DNA of 6,566 nt from DASVHS01 sp036001325 (GTDB lineage Bacteria; Acidobacteriota; Thermoanaerobaculia; Gp7-AA8): contig DASYUK010000156.1 in assembly GCA_036001325.1 (NCBI GenBank), positions 1-6,566 on the forward strand, given 5' to 3'. The notes under the pieces are model-generated. The model was not told where the DNA came from, searched no databases, and was given only the letters and a program-made list of their open reading frames with translations. A program made the translations under genes and the position numbers. Position 1 is the stretch's first letter. Each line of letters opens with the position of its first letter. Of this stretch, positions 1 through 5,456 are shown piece by piece.

Positions 1-26
1 TCGGCAAGATCGTCTTGCGCATCTGA
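1..26 (+). CDS. 3' end of an unidentified gene, possibly a medium-chain dehydrogenase/quinone reductase
   Basis: Reading from base 3, the plus strand gives GKIVLRI followed by a TGA stop at 24-26. A Gly-Lys-Ile-Val-Leu ending is common at the C-terminus of medium-chain (MDR) zinc alcohol dehydrogenases and quinone oxidoreductases, where the last strand closes the GroES-like domain. Only seven codons are visible, so both the reading and the family are a guess. The frame converges on the DUF6496-like gene, whose stop begins one base later, and such tight tail-to-tail packing recurs in this window. The 26 bases could equally be non-coding. Confidence 0.3.
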
Positions 27-27
27 G

Positions 28-222
28 TCAGCGCTTCTTCGACGACCGCTTTCTCGGGACCTTCGCTCCTGCTTGACGAGCCTCGGACAAGCCGATCGCG
101 ATCGCCTGCTTTCTGCTCGTCACTTTTTTTCCGGAGCGGCCGCTGCGAAGCGTTCCGCGCTTCCTCTCACGCATCGCGCGTTCGACTTTCTTGCTGGCCT
201 TCTTCCCGTACTTTCTAGCCAC
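28..222 (-). CDS. Small basic DUF6496-like protein, 64 aa, GTG start
   Basis: The product is a lysine/arginine-rich peptide of 64 residues starting VARKYGKKAS and ending in a KRSSKKR tail. It contains RGTLRSGRSGKKVTSRKQA near residues 22-40 and IAIGLSEARQAGAKVP near 41-56. This is the pattern I associate with the DUF6496 family, whose members are often described as hypothetical or possible nucleic-acid-binding basic proteins; their function is not established. There is no signal peptide or membrane segment. A longer frame is open upstream, but the GTG at 220-222 is chosen because an AAAGGAG ribosome-binding site sits five bases before it and the family begins at this ARKYGKK motif. The gene is divergent from the histidine phosphatase, and the 67 bases between them must hold both promoters. 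The start lies inside a hairpin described separately. Confidence 0.85.
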   Translation of the reverse strand: MARKYGKKASKKVERAMRERKRGTLRSGRSGKKVTSRKQAIAIGLSEARQAGAKVPRKRSSKKR

Positions 223-242
223 GGTTTCTCCTTTCCGTGGCT
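217..242 (-). promoter_or_regulatory. Hairpin presenting the ribosome-binding site and burying the GTG start of the DUF6496-like gene
   Basis: On the transcribed (minus) strand the arms AGCCACGG and CCGTGGCT pair perfectly over 8 bp around the ten-base loop AAAGGAGAAA. The loop is the Shine-Dalgarno sequence, and the 3' arm contains the GTG start codon (220-222). This arrangement could tune translation initiation, for example as a simple temperature- or ligand-sensitive switch. Only the sequence geometry is seen; regulation is inferred. Confidence 0.5.
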
Positions 243-289
243 GCGCGCAGCAAACTGTGCACCAGCGGTTATGATCGCGACACTCTGCG

Positions 290-799
290 ATGAGAAGGCT
301 CGCGTTTCTTGTGATGATCGCGGCGGTGCTGACATGCGCGCAACGCCCGCCCACGATCACGACAATCATTCTGGTGCGCCACGCCGAGAAGAGCGGTCCG
401 AAGGGCGATGTGCCTCTGAGTGCGGCCGGAGTCATTCGTGCGAAGGAGCTCGCGCGCGTTCTGGGCAGTGCGGGAATCTCCGCGATTTACACCACGCCGT
501 TCATCCGCGTTCGGCAGTCAGCCGAGCCGCTCGCGAATGCGATCCACATCACGCCGGTCGAGGTGAAGACCGGTGACACGTACGCTCGCGATCTCGTGAA
601 CGCGATCATGCGCGATCACAAGGGTCAGACGGTTCTAGTGATCGGCCATTCGAACACGACCGTCGATGTGCTGCGTCAGCTCGAGATCGCGAATCCGCCT
701 GCGATCGCCGATTCTGAATATGACGATCTGTTCGTCTGCACGATCGGCGGCGCGACACCGAAGATGCTGACACTGCACTACGGCGCGGTGGCAAGGTAG
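290..799 (+). CDS. Exported histidine phosphatase family protein (phosphoglycerate mutase-like)
   Basis: This is a 169-residue member of the histidine phosphatase superfamily, whose members transfer a phosphoryl group through a phospho-histidine; the substrate cannot be read from sequence. An N-terminal hydrophobic stretch (residues 3-16) ending in LTCAQ suggests a Sec signal. The cysteine at 16 hints at a lipoprotein, although Thr before it makes a poor lipobox. The hallmark RHAEK is at residues 30-34 with nucleophile His31. The second arginine region, YTTPFIRVRQSAEP, spans 67-80 with Arg73 at the usual catalytic place, and the second catalytic histidine is His120 in VIGHSNT. The length suits the compact SixA-like branch. 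The ATG at 290 has little ribosome-binding site. A TATGAT at 270-275 could be a -10 element, but no good -35 accompanies it. Its TAG stop abuts the stop of the opposing amidohydrolase with no gap. Confidence 0.88.
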   Translation: MRRLAFLVMIAAVLTCAQRPPTITTIILVRHAEKSGPKGDVPLSAAGVIRAKELARVLGSAGISAIYTTPFIRVRQSAEPLANAIHITPVEVKTGDTYARDLVNAIMRDHKGQTVLVIGHSNTTVDVLRQLEIANPPAIADSEYDDLFVCTIGGATPKMLTLHYGAVAR

Positions 800-2113
800 C
801 TACGGACACTCGGTCACAGCCGCCAGAGGTACGTTCACCTTCGCAAACTCCGACGTGAGTGTGTTGATCGTGTCGCTGAAAGAAGTTCCTTTGCCGTTGT
901 CGCTGTCGGTCATGTCGAGAGCCTTCGGACGGCCGCAGACGTCTTTCACGACCTCGATGTTCGCCGACGGGTTGATCGCGGAGACGAGCTTCTCGTCGCC
1001 GTAGAGAGGACGGCCGTTGACCGCGACGACGACGACATCGGCCGGCTTCGCATAGATCAGCGCCTCGTACGCATCGGTTGCTTCGCGGCGGATGACGACG
1101 TAGTCGGCATACATGCCGGGCTCCAGGCGTCCCACCTTGTCGGCAATGTGCGCCAGACGAGCGGCGTTGCTCGTCGCCATCTGGACGAGCTCACGCGAGG
1201 TGAATACGGGAGTGGTCTGTTTCGCATTCCACTCCGCCGCGTAACGCAGCTCTCCGATCATGCCGCTGCTTCCGGACGGCGACCAGTCGGGCGCGATGGC
1301 CATCGTCACGTATTTCTTCGCCGCGGCGACGTCGGCGGTCTGGCCATATAGCTCGATGTTGCTGCGCGGCGACCAGACGAATCCTACACCTGTGTTTCCA
1401 AGCTCGCGGAAGTCGTCCTCGGTCAACGCCACTCCGTGCACGATGATCGTGTTCGGCGTCAGATACTGATGCGCGCGCGCCATCGCCAACTCTCGTCTGG
1501 AACTGGGATCGGCACCTTCAGCGAGATGCATGATGACGGCCGTACCGGCTCGAAGCGCATCGCGGACACCGTTTTCCACATCGGGCGCGAGCTCGAACGG
1601 AAAGACGCGGTACTGCAACTCCTTCCCCAAGCCCGAAGCAAAATCGAGATTGCGAACGAGTCCCCGGCTGCAGTCCTTGGCCAGGCTGCCGGTGATACTT
1701 GTCACGCCACCGACGAGAGCCTTCACTTCGCCGAACCGCTCCAGGTCGCAGAGATTCGCCTCAGGGATGTGGCGATGCGGCGTATCGAGCGCGGCTTTGT
1801 ACTCCGGCATCGCCTGCCATTCGTATCGGTTGCGCGTGAGTTGCGGCGGATGCCATCGTGCATGCGCATTCCACGTGACGTGATTGTGCAGATCGATCAG
1901 CCCTGGATAGACGTAACCGTGCGTGTCAATGACTATGGCTTGCGGAGGGATGGCGATGTTCGTCCCGGCCGCAACGATTTTTGTGTCGTGGATGAGCAGG
2001 ACACCGTTCTCGATGACCTGATCGGGCGTAACAAGCGTGCCGCGCAACGCGTAATCGGCAGATGCGCGGGCAGCGAGAAGAGATAGAAGAAGCGCGGCTA
2101 CCAGACTACGCAT
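800..2113 (-). CDS. Secreted metal-dependent amidohydrolase (cytosine deaminase/imidazolonepropionase-like)
   Basis: The product is an amidohydrolase-superfamily TIM-barrel hydrolase, 437 residues from the chosen start. An N-terminal beta-sandwich segment (about residues 22-65) leads into the first metal motif LIDLHNH (His76, His78). HLAEG (His196, Glu199) and the VHG histidine (His226) follow, and the catalytic aspartate is Asp276 in APDWSPSG. The C-terminal sandwich strand around LEPGMYADYVVI is typical. These residues predict hydrolysis or deamination of a cyclic or amide substrate, but the substrate is unknown. A Sec signal (MRSLVAALLL... ending RASA, residues 1-19) places it in the periplasm or outside. 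The ATG at 2111-2113 is chosen because it gives the cleanest signal peptide. Other in-frame starts are an ATG at 2122, an ATG at 2131 and a TTG at 2149, none with a good ribosome-binding site. The last 40 residues form an unusual Cys-containing tail. Confidence 0.88.
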   Translation of the reverse strand: MRSLVAALLLSLLAARASADYALRGTLVTPDQVIENGVLLIHDTKIVAAGTNIAIPPQAIVIDTHGYVYPGLIDLHNHVTWNAHARWHPPQLTRNRYEWQAMPEYKAALDTPHRHIPEANLCDLERFGEVKALVGGVTSITGSLAKDCSRGLVRNLDFASGLGKELQYRVFPFELAPDVENGVRDALRAGTAVIMHLAEGADPSSRRELAMARAHQYLTPNTIIVHGVALTEDDFRELGNTGVGFVWSPRSNIELYGQTADVAAAKKYVTMAIAPDWSPSGSSGMIGELRYAAEWNAKQTTPVFTSRELVQMATSNAARLAHIADKVGRLEPGMYADYVVIRREATDAYEALIYAKPADVVVVAVNGRPLYGDEKLVSAINPSANIEVVKDVCGRPKALDMTDSDNGKGTSFSDTINTLTSEFAKVNVPLAAVTECP

Positions 2114-2160
2114 CGCCTCCATGCAACTCATATAGTAGTCGCCGATCAAGGTGGCCGTAG

Positions 2161-2188
2161 GCCGGATGAGGGTCGACCCTCACCCGGC
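2161..2188. repeat. 28-bp palindrome with one mismatched pair
   Basis: The core TGAGGGTCGACCCTCA (2167-2182) is a perfect 16-bp palindrome. It is flanked by GCCGG (2161-2165) and its complement CCGGC (2184-2188), with only the pair 2166/2183 failing. It has no loop, so as DNA it is a dyad and as RNA it would fold with the centre open. No T-run follows, so it is not a standard intrinsic terminator. Confidence 0.6.
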
Positions 2189-2226
2189 GCGGAGCCTGCC
2201 CTGAGCGAAGCGAATGGGCGCCACAA

Positions 2227-2244
2227 TCTCCCGCCAGCGGGAGA
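2227..2244. repeat. Stem-loop TCTCCCGC/GCGGGAGA just after the DUF1579-like stop
   Basis: Eight perfect base pairs (2227-2234 with 2237-2244) flank the two-base loop CA. The stem starts ten bases beyond the stop of the DUF1579-like gene, so it may protect the 3' end of that mRNA or weakly terminate it. It lacks a U-tract and appears to be one half of the dispersed repeat element. Confidence 0.5.
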
Positions 2245-2254
2245 GGGCACTGCC

Positions 2255-2758
2255 TCAGCGCACGCGGGTGAAATTGAATGGCATGGGCGTTTCTTTGCCT
2301 TTGGCGGTATTCGTCCACGTCGCGGTGAAGTGGTCGGCGTCCTTGAATGCGAAGTCGACCGCCTTCATGTGCTCGGCGTCCTTCGAGGGCAAATTGTCGA
2401 CGCTCACTTCCGAGAACGAGACCTTCTCGCCACCGCTCTTTGCCACCATGTGCGGCTGATTGTGGCCGGAGCAGTAGTGCGTCATGGCCACCCCTTTCGA
2501 TGTCGGGTAATAGACCGTGATCATGCTCACGTCGCCGGGCATCTTCAGCTCTTCGAGAAGTGCGCTGCCATCGGAGTGCATCGAGTAAGTCGCCTGGATC
2601 TCGCCCATGCCGGGGATATTGGCCTTCCAGTCGCCGACGAGCGATTTCATCTTCTCGAAGGCCGGAGACGCCGGTGCGGCGGGATGATGGTGTTCGCCGG
2701 CGAATGCGGCAAGGGCGAGCGTCAGTACTGCGAGTGCAATCAGGATTCTGCGGGTCAT
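2255..2758 (-). CDS. Exported DUF1579-like (lipocalin-type beta-barrel) protein
   Basis: The 167-residue product has a clear Sec signal (MTRRILIALAVLTLALAAFA, cleavage near residue 20). A short His-rich mature start (GEHHH, 21-25) and a beta-rich body follow. The motif MKSLVGDWKA (37-46, with Gly42 and Trp44) is the first-strand G-x-W pattern of lipocalin-like and DUF1579 proteins, followed by alternating hydrophobic strands such as SMITVYYP (78-85) and HFTATWTN (143-150). The family has no agreed function; binding of a small hydrophobic ligand would be an inference. The ATG at 2756-2758 overlaps the TGA of the upstream AHSA1 gene as ATGA, so the two are very likely translationally coupled in the regulator's operon. 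The HHH cluster could bind metal, but there is no further support for that. Confidence 0.75.
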   Translation of the reverse strand: MTRRILIALAVLTLALAAFAGEHHHPAAPASPAFEKMKSLVGDWKANIPGMGEIQATYSMHSDGSALLEELKMPGDVSMITVYYPTSKGVAMTHYCSGHNQPHMVAKSGGEKVSFSEVSVDNLPSKDAEHMKAVDFAFKDADHFTATWTNTAKGKETPMPFNFTRVR

Positions 2759-3216
2759 CGTTTCTTCTCCTTGCTGATGAATTCTGCGAGTTGATCGAGG
2801 CAGCGTTTCCAGCCTTGTTCGTGTTCGTCGCGCGCTTCTTTCGTCGGGAACCGATCGTGCCGGAGCACGATCTCAGTACCGCCGCTCCGCTCCTGAAAGT
2901 CGATCGTGACGATTGTTTCGGCAGATTCTGCCTCAGTCGACCAGCGGAAGGTGTAAACGAGTCGTTTCGGCGCATCGACTTCGAGGAACTTGCCGGTGCT
3001 GAAGAACGGCTCGCCGTCAGGCAGCTTGCGCAAACCCCAGCGATACGTGCCGCCTTTGCGAAGATCGATCGATGTCGGCGCCGCTTCGTATCCGGGCGGC
3101 GGGAACCACTGCATCACTTCTTTCGGGTCGGTCCAGGCGTGAAAGATTCTTTCGGGCGGCGCCCTGAACGTGCGGCGGACTTCGAGCTTCTCCCTAGTGA
3201 CTTCTGTTTTGGCCAT
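2755..3216 (-). CDS. SRPBCC/AHSA1 (START-like) domain protein
   Basis: This 153-residue cytosolic protein belongs to the AHSA1 (Aha1 C-terminal-like, SRPBCC) family of helix-grip folds that bind hydrophobic ligands or partner proteins. The typical landmarks are LEVRRTFRAPPERIFHAWTD at 11-30, then VMQWFPPPGY at 34-43, DLRKGGTYRWGL at 51-62, and the closing helix EQGWKRCLDQLAEFI at 133-147. The frame is open upstream to 3453. The ATG at 3214-3216 is nevertheless preferred, because GGAGG lies four bases before it and the domain starts a few residues later. AHSA1 genes paired with a small ArsR-type regulator are a common bacterial arrangement, and here the regulator lies directly upstream. The start region overlaps the regulator's tail by 103 bases in another frame, and the stop overlaps the next gene by four. 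Ligand unknown. Confidence 0.88.
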   Translation of the reverse strand: MAKTEVTREKLEVRRTFRAPPERIFHAWTDPKEVMQWFPPPGYEAAPTSIDLRKGGTYRWGLRKLPDGEPFFSTGKFLEVDAPKRLVYTFRWSTEAESAETIVTIDFQERSGGTEIVLRHDRFPTKEARDEHEQGWKRCLDQLAEFISKEKKR

Positions 3217-3548
3217 GGTTCCTCCATGCGTTCGAGATAATCGGCGAGCGCGTCGAGCCGCGATTCCCAGAAGTTCCGCATCTCTTCGAGCCACTCGGAC
3301 GCGGCGTTGATCGGATGCGGATCGAGATTGCATCGATGGATGCGCCCATCTCGCTCGCGGACGAGAAGGCCGGCGTCCTCGAGCACGCGCACGTGTCTCG
3401 AGATCGCCGGCAGCGAGATGTCGAACGGCTCGGCGAGCTCGGAGATCGAGCATTCGCGGGACGCGAGTCGCGCCAGCATCGCTCGCCGCGTGGGATCGCT
3501 CAGCGCCGCGAATGTCGTGTCGAGGACGGACGACTGATAGTTAACCAA
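3114..3548 (-). CDS. ArsR-family winged-helix transcriptional regulator, TTG start
   Basis: This is a 144-residue ArsR/SmtB-type repressor. The body VLDTTFAALSDPTRRAMLAR (8-27) is the usual first helices. The recognition helix-turn-helix runs from SISELAEPF to AISRHVRVLEDAGLL (34-62), and the wing is VRERDGRIHRC (63-73). The metal motif ELCVCDL of true arsenic/cadmium sensors is absent: the matching place reads RECSISELA, so a metal signal is unlikely. The TTG at 3546-3548 is chosen because an in-frame stop lies upstream with no better start between, and no ribosome-binding site precedes it. A promoter and palindromic operator overlap the start, pointing to autoregulation and a near-leaderless mRNA. 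The conserved domain ends near residue 110. The remaining Lys/Arg/Ser-rich tail is encoded over the start of the AHSA1 gene. Confidence 0.87.
   Translation of the reverse strand: MVNYQSSVLDTTFAALSDPTRRAMLARLASRECSISELAEPFDISLPAISRHVRVLEDAGLLVRERDGRIHRCNLDPHPINAASEWLEEMRNFWESRLDALADYLERMEEPWPKQKSLGRSSKSAARSGRRPKESFTPGPTRKK
3221..3225 (-). promoter_or_regulatory. Ribosome-binding site of the AHSA1 gene, inside the regulator's reading frame
   Basis: On the minus strand GGAGG is followed by AACC and the ATG at 3216. It lies within regulator codons for Met-Glu-Glu. It fixes the AHSA1 start and implies that ribosomes translating the regulator pass through the initiation site of the next gene. Confidence 0.75.
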
Positions 3549-3560
3549 CGTGTTAACTAT
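3537..3560. promoter_or_regulatory. Inverted-repeat operator, probable site of the ArsR-type regulator
   Basis: ATAGTTAAC (3537-3545) and GTTAACTAT (3552-3560) are perfect 9-bp complements around the six-base spacer CAACGT. The total of 24 bp is a usual size for a dimeric winged-helix operator. It covers the TTG start and touches the proposed -10 element, so binding would block the regulator's own transcription. AT-rich arms in a GC-rich region add weight. Protein binding is inferred from position. Confidence 0.7.
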
Positions 3561-3585
3561 TATGCCTGAGATGGGCGATTGTCAA
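3559..3585 (-). promoter_or_regulatory. Sigma-70-like promoter of the arsR-type/AHSA1/DUF1579 operon
   Basis: On the minus strand TTGACA (3585-3580) is an exact -35 consensus. CATAAT (3564-3559) follows after 15 bases, one mismatch from the -10 consensus. TAATAG in the same stretch would give a 17-base spacer but a poorer hexamer. Transcription would begin within a few bases of the TTG start, giving a very short leader. Confidence 0.6.
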
Positions 3586-3645
3586 CCCGCCTGGTCCGCC
3601 GTTTGCGATCGGCTCATCCGTATCGAGTTGTCCCACGGAGGCAAC

Positions 3646-4557
3646 ATGAAGAGCAGAAAGAGCTTACTTGCCGGCGTCGTCGCTGTGGCTACATTCATCG
3701 GAACGTCCGCTTTTGCGGAAAGTCGTCATCATCAGGGGACAAATCGCGGTTCGGGTGGCCGGATCGAACGCGGTGGAAGCTCGCGGTCGGGCGGGTCGTA
3801 TCAGCCACGCGACCGCGGGACGATTCAGCGCTTCGAATCGCGCGGCGATACGCGGCGGGTCGAGCCGCGCGGCAACATTCAGCGATTTGAGTCGCGCGAC
3901 AACACGCGGCGCTTCGAATCGCGCGACAACGCACGGCGCTTCGAAACGCGCGACAACACGCGAAGATTCGAATCACGCGACAACTCGCGGCGCTTCGAGT
4001 CGCGCGACAACACACGGCGGTTCGAGTCGCGCGATCGGCGCGGCAACACGCCCCGGTTTGATCGGGAAATCAGAAATCCCAGTCGCGGTCAGCGCTACAA
4101 CGGCTACGGACGCGTCGATCGCTTCGTCCGCGATCGCCACGGCTATCGCGTCTGGATCGGCGGCGGTTTCTATCCGATCTTCGTCCCGTTCGCGCACTGG
4201 CGCATTCACCCGCTGCGCGTCGGTCTCTTCATTCGATTCGGCGGCTACTGGGATCCCCTCGGCTACTGGTCGGTGTACGACTACGCGCCGTACGACGGCT
4301 ACCGTTATTACGGACGCTACGATGGTGCCTACACGTCCGGCGATATTCGAGGGGTGGTGGAGAGCGTCGACTTCCGTCGCGGAACTCTCGTGATCAACGA
4401 CGACATCTCGCGTCAGTTCGTCACTGTGACGATGCCACGCGACAGACGAATGGATGATGTCCGCCCTGGCGATTACGTGGAGTTCTCCGGCGACTGGACG
4501 CGCGGCGGCGTCTTCAACGCGTACCGCCTCGAACGACTCGACGAGGGGCGCTACTGA
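3646..4557 (+). CDS. Secreted Arg-rich protein with tandem nonapeptide repeats and a C-terminal beta domain
   Basis: I do not recognise a named family for the whole 303-residue protein. It has a clear Sec signal (residues 1-24, ending TSAFA), then a Gly/Ser/Arg-rich stretch (25-59) and eight nonapeptides with consensus TRRFESRDN (60-131). An Arg/Tyr/aromatic section follows, including WIGGGFYPIFVPFAHW (170-185) and a Tyr-rich patch (207-229). A C-terminal beta-rich module at 231-297 (DIRGVVESVDFRRGTLVI... RPGDYVEFSGDW) resembles OB-fold/DUF5666-type domains. The frame is open from 3550, but the ATG at 3646 has GGAGG four bases upstream and begins the signal peptide. The strongly charged repeats suggest an extended surface or periplasmic linker that could bind acidic polymers; this is inference. 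The gene is divergent from the ArsR-type operon, and its 3' end overlaps the opposing esterase by 44 bases. Confidence 0.8.
   Translation: MKSRKSLLAGVVAVATFIGTSAFAESRHHQGTNRGSGGRIERGGSSRSGGSYQPRDRGTIQRFESRGDTRRVEPRGNIQRFESRDNTRRFESRDNARRFETRDNTRRFESRDNSRRFESRDNTRRFESRDRRGNTPRFDREIRNPSRGQRYNGYGRVDRFVRDRHGYRVWIGGGFYPIFVPFAHWRIHPLRVGLFIRFGGYWDPLGYWSVYDYAPYDGYRYYGRYDGAYTSGDIRGVVESVDFRRGTLVINDDISRQFVTVTMPRDRRMDDVRPGDYVEFSGDWTRGGVFNAYRLERLDEGRY
3823..4038 (+). repeat. Eight 27-bp tandem repeats encoding the nonapeptide TRRFESRDN
   Basis: The units begin at residues 60, 69, 78, 87, 96, 105, 114 and 123 of the secreted protein. The two leftmost units are the most diverged (for example TRRVEPRGN). 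The right-hand five differ mainly in the first residue (T, A, T, S, T), which suggests recent expansion from that side. The DNA units share CGGCGCTTCGAATCGCGCGA-type wording with mostly silent differences, so the peptide is conserved as well as the DNA. Confidence 0.9.
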
Positions 4558-5452
4558 AGAACGACCACATCTCTTCGTTCGCGTCGATGACGTGAGTGGC
4601 GCGGCCGAGGAGACGCAGGAACTTGGCGTCGCTGCCGGGCCAGACGTGTCCGGAGCCGGTGAGCTTCCATAGCACGACATTCGCCCCGGTCGTGCAGGGC
4701 GCGTAGATGAGCTTCGTCGCGGTGTTCCCTTGATCGGCTGAGCCGGACTTGCCGGTCAACTTCTTCTCGACGGTCGGCATGGATCGGCATCCGTCGTGCG
4801 CCACCCACTTCGTGAGCTGCTCTTCGACCGGCGGATGCAGGTTCCGCCTACTCGTGCCGGGAAACGGCGGTCCGAGTCCGCCGGCGTATAGAGCGCGCGG
4901 ATCGTCGGTGCTGTGGATGTGCATCACCGGCACGGGCAGCGTCGGAGAAAAACGCATCACGACCATCGAGCCTGATACGGATGCGATGGCCGCGACGAGG
5001 TCCGGCGCCTCGGCGGCAATGCGGTACGTCATCATCGCGCCGTTCGACATGCCTGTGGCGTAGACGCGCGAGCGATCGACTGGCGCGCGCTTCGCTACAT
5101 CGCTCACGACCGAGCGAATGAAGCCGACGTCATCGATGCCCTTGACCGGTGCAGTCCCGCAGCATGTGCCCGCGTTCCATACGGGCAGGCGCTCGCCGCG
5201 GCCGGTGCCGTTCGGATAAACGACGATGAAGTGCTCGCGATCGGCGAGCTTGTCCATCCCGCTGTAGCGCTGCTGCTGCCCGGCATTGCTTCCGCCGCCA
5301 TGAAAACTGATGACGACCGGCGTCGCACCGCTCAGCGCGCGCGGAATGTGGACGATGTACGACCGAGTGAGTCCGCCGTATTGCAGTGTGACGTGGGGAT
5401 CGCCGGAGGCGAGCGCCACCATCGCCACGATTGAAGCCCCAAACAGACGCAC
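4514..5452 (-). CDS. Secreted LpqC/PHB-depolymerase-like esterase, GTG start
   Basis: This 312-residue alpha/beta-hydrolase resembles the LpqC / poly(3-hydroxybutyrate) depolymerase family, including feruloyl-esterase-like members; it would hydrolyse ester bonds outside the cytoplasm. A short signal peptide (about 1-17) leads the chain. HGGGSN at 51-56 is the oxyanion-side loop, and VWNAGTCCG at 91-99 is a typical family motif. The nucleophile is Ser136 in GMSNG, an acid is likely Asp183 in HSTDDP, and the histidine is His269 in GSGHVWPG. Cys222 and Cys253 could form a disulphide. The GTG at 5450-5452 is the only start that keeps the signal peptide, but its ribosome-binding site is weak. It begins four bases after the stop of the truncated dehydrogenase, so it probably depends on that frame's transcription and perhaps on coupled translation. 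The Arg-rich last 12 residues overlap the opposing repeat-protein gene. Substrate unknown. Confidence 0.88.
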   Translation of the reverse strand: MRLFGASIVAMVALASGDPHVTLQYGGLTRSYIVHIPRALSGATPVVISFHGGGSNAGQQQRYSGMDKLADREHFIVVYPNGTGRGERLPVWNAGTCCGTAPVKGIDDVGFIRSVVSDVAKRAPVDRSRVYATGMSNGAMMTYRIAAEAPDLVAAIASVSGSMVVMRFSPTLPVPVMHIHSTDDPRALYAGGLGPPFPGTSRRNLHPPVEEQLTKWVAHDGCRSMPTVEKKLTGKSGSADQGNTATKLIYAPCTTGANVVLWKLTGSGHVWPGSDAKFLRLLGRATHVIDANEEMWSFFSSAPRRVVRGGTR

Positions 5453-5456
5453 CCGT

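Larger units (their letters stand above)
2150..2254. repeat. Intergenic palindromic segment, likely dispersed REP-like repeat
   Basis: This gap between two minus-strand genes holds two strong palindromes (2161-2188 and 2227-2244). Between them is a linker containing CCTGAGCGAAGCGAATGGG, and a short GGCC-GTA-GGCC inverted repeat lies at 2153-2163. The wording (CCTCACCCGG, GAGCGAAGCGAATGG, CTCCCGC/GCGGGAG and, on the other strand, CATCCGGCCTACGGCCACCTT) resembles non-coding repeats I associate with intergenic regions of many GC-rich bacteria. No second copy lies in this window, so repetition is inferred. No coding frame is supported here. Confidence 0.5.

Noticed and set aside
241..250. CTGCGCGCAG palindrome as an operator
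   Set aside because: A 10-bp GC-rich palindrome is expected often in this composition, and no promoter hexamers line up with it.
73..576. Plus-strand open frame of 167 codons overlapping the phosphatase
   Set aside because: It is antisense to the DUF6496-like gene and out of frame with the phosphatase, which has the RHAEK and VIGHS motifs.
1436..2086. Plus-strand open frame of 216 codons
   Set aside because: It is fully antisense to the amidohydrolase, which shows all catalytic motifs in its own frame.
2106..2975. Minus-strand open frame of 289 codons
   Set aside because: It runs in another frame through the AHSA1 and DUF1579-like genes and the intergenic repeat, with Arg-rich low-information sequence.
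3695..4015. Minus-strand Cys/Arg-rich open frame of 106 codons
   Set aside because: It is the antisense of the 27-bp repeats. The unit length is a multiple of three, so one lucky open frame repeats itself; no start signal or domain.
3823..4038. CRISPR-like array
   Set aside because: The 27-bp units are directly adjacent with no spacers and keep a protein reading frame, so they are coding tandem repeats.
3973..4680. Long minus-strand open frame of 235 codons across the repeat-protein gene
   Set aside because: It lies antisense to a gene with signal peptide and ribosome-binding site and also runs into the esterase gene in another frame. Composition is Val/Ala/Arg shadow-like with no domain.
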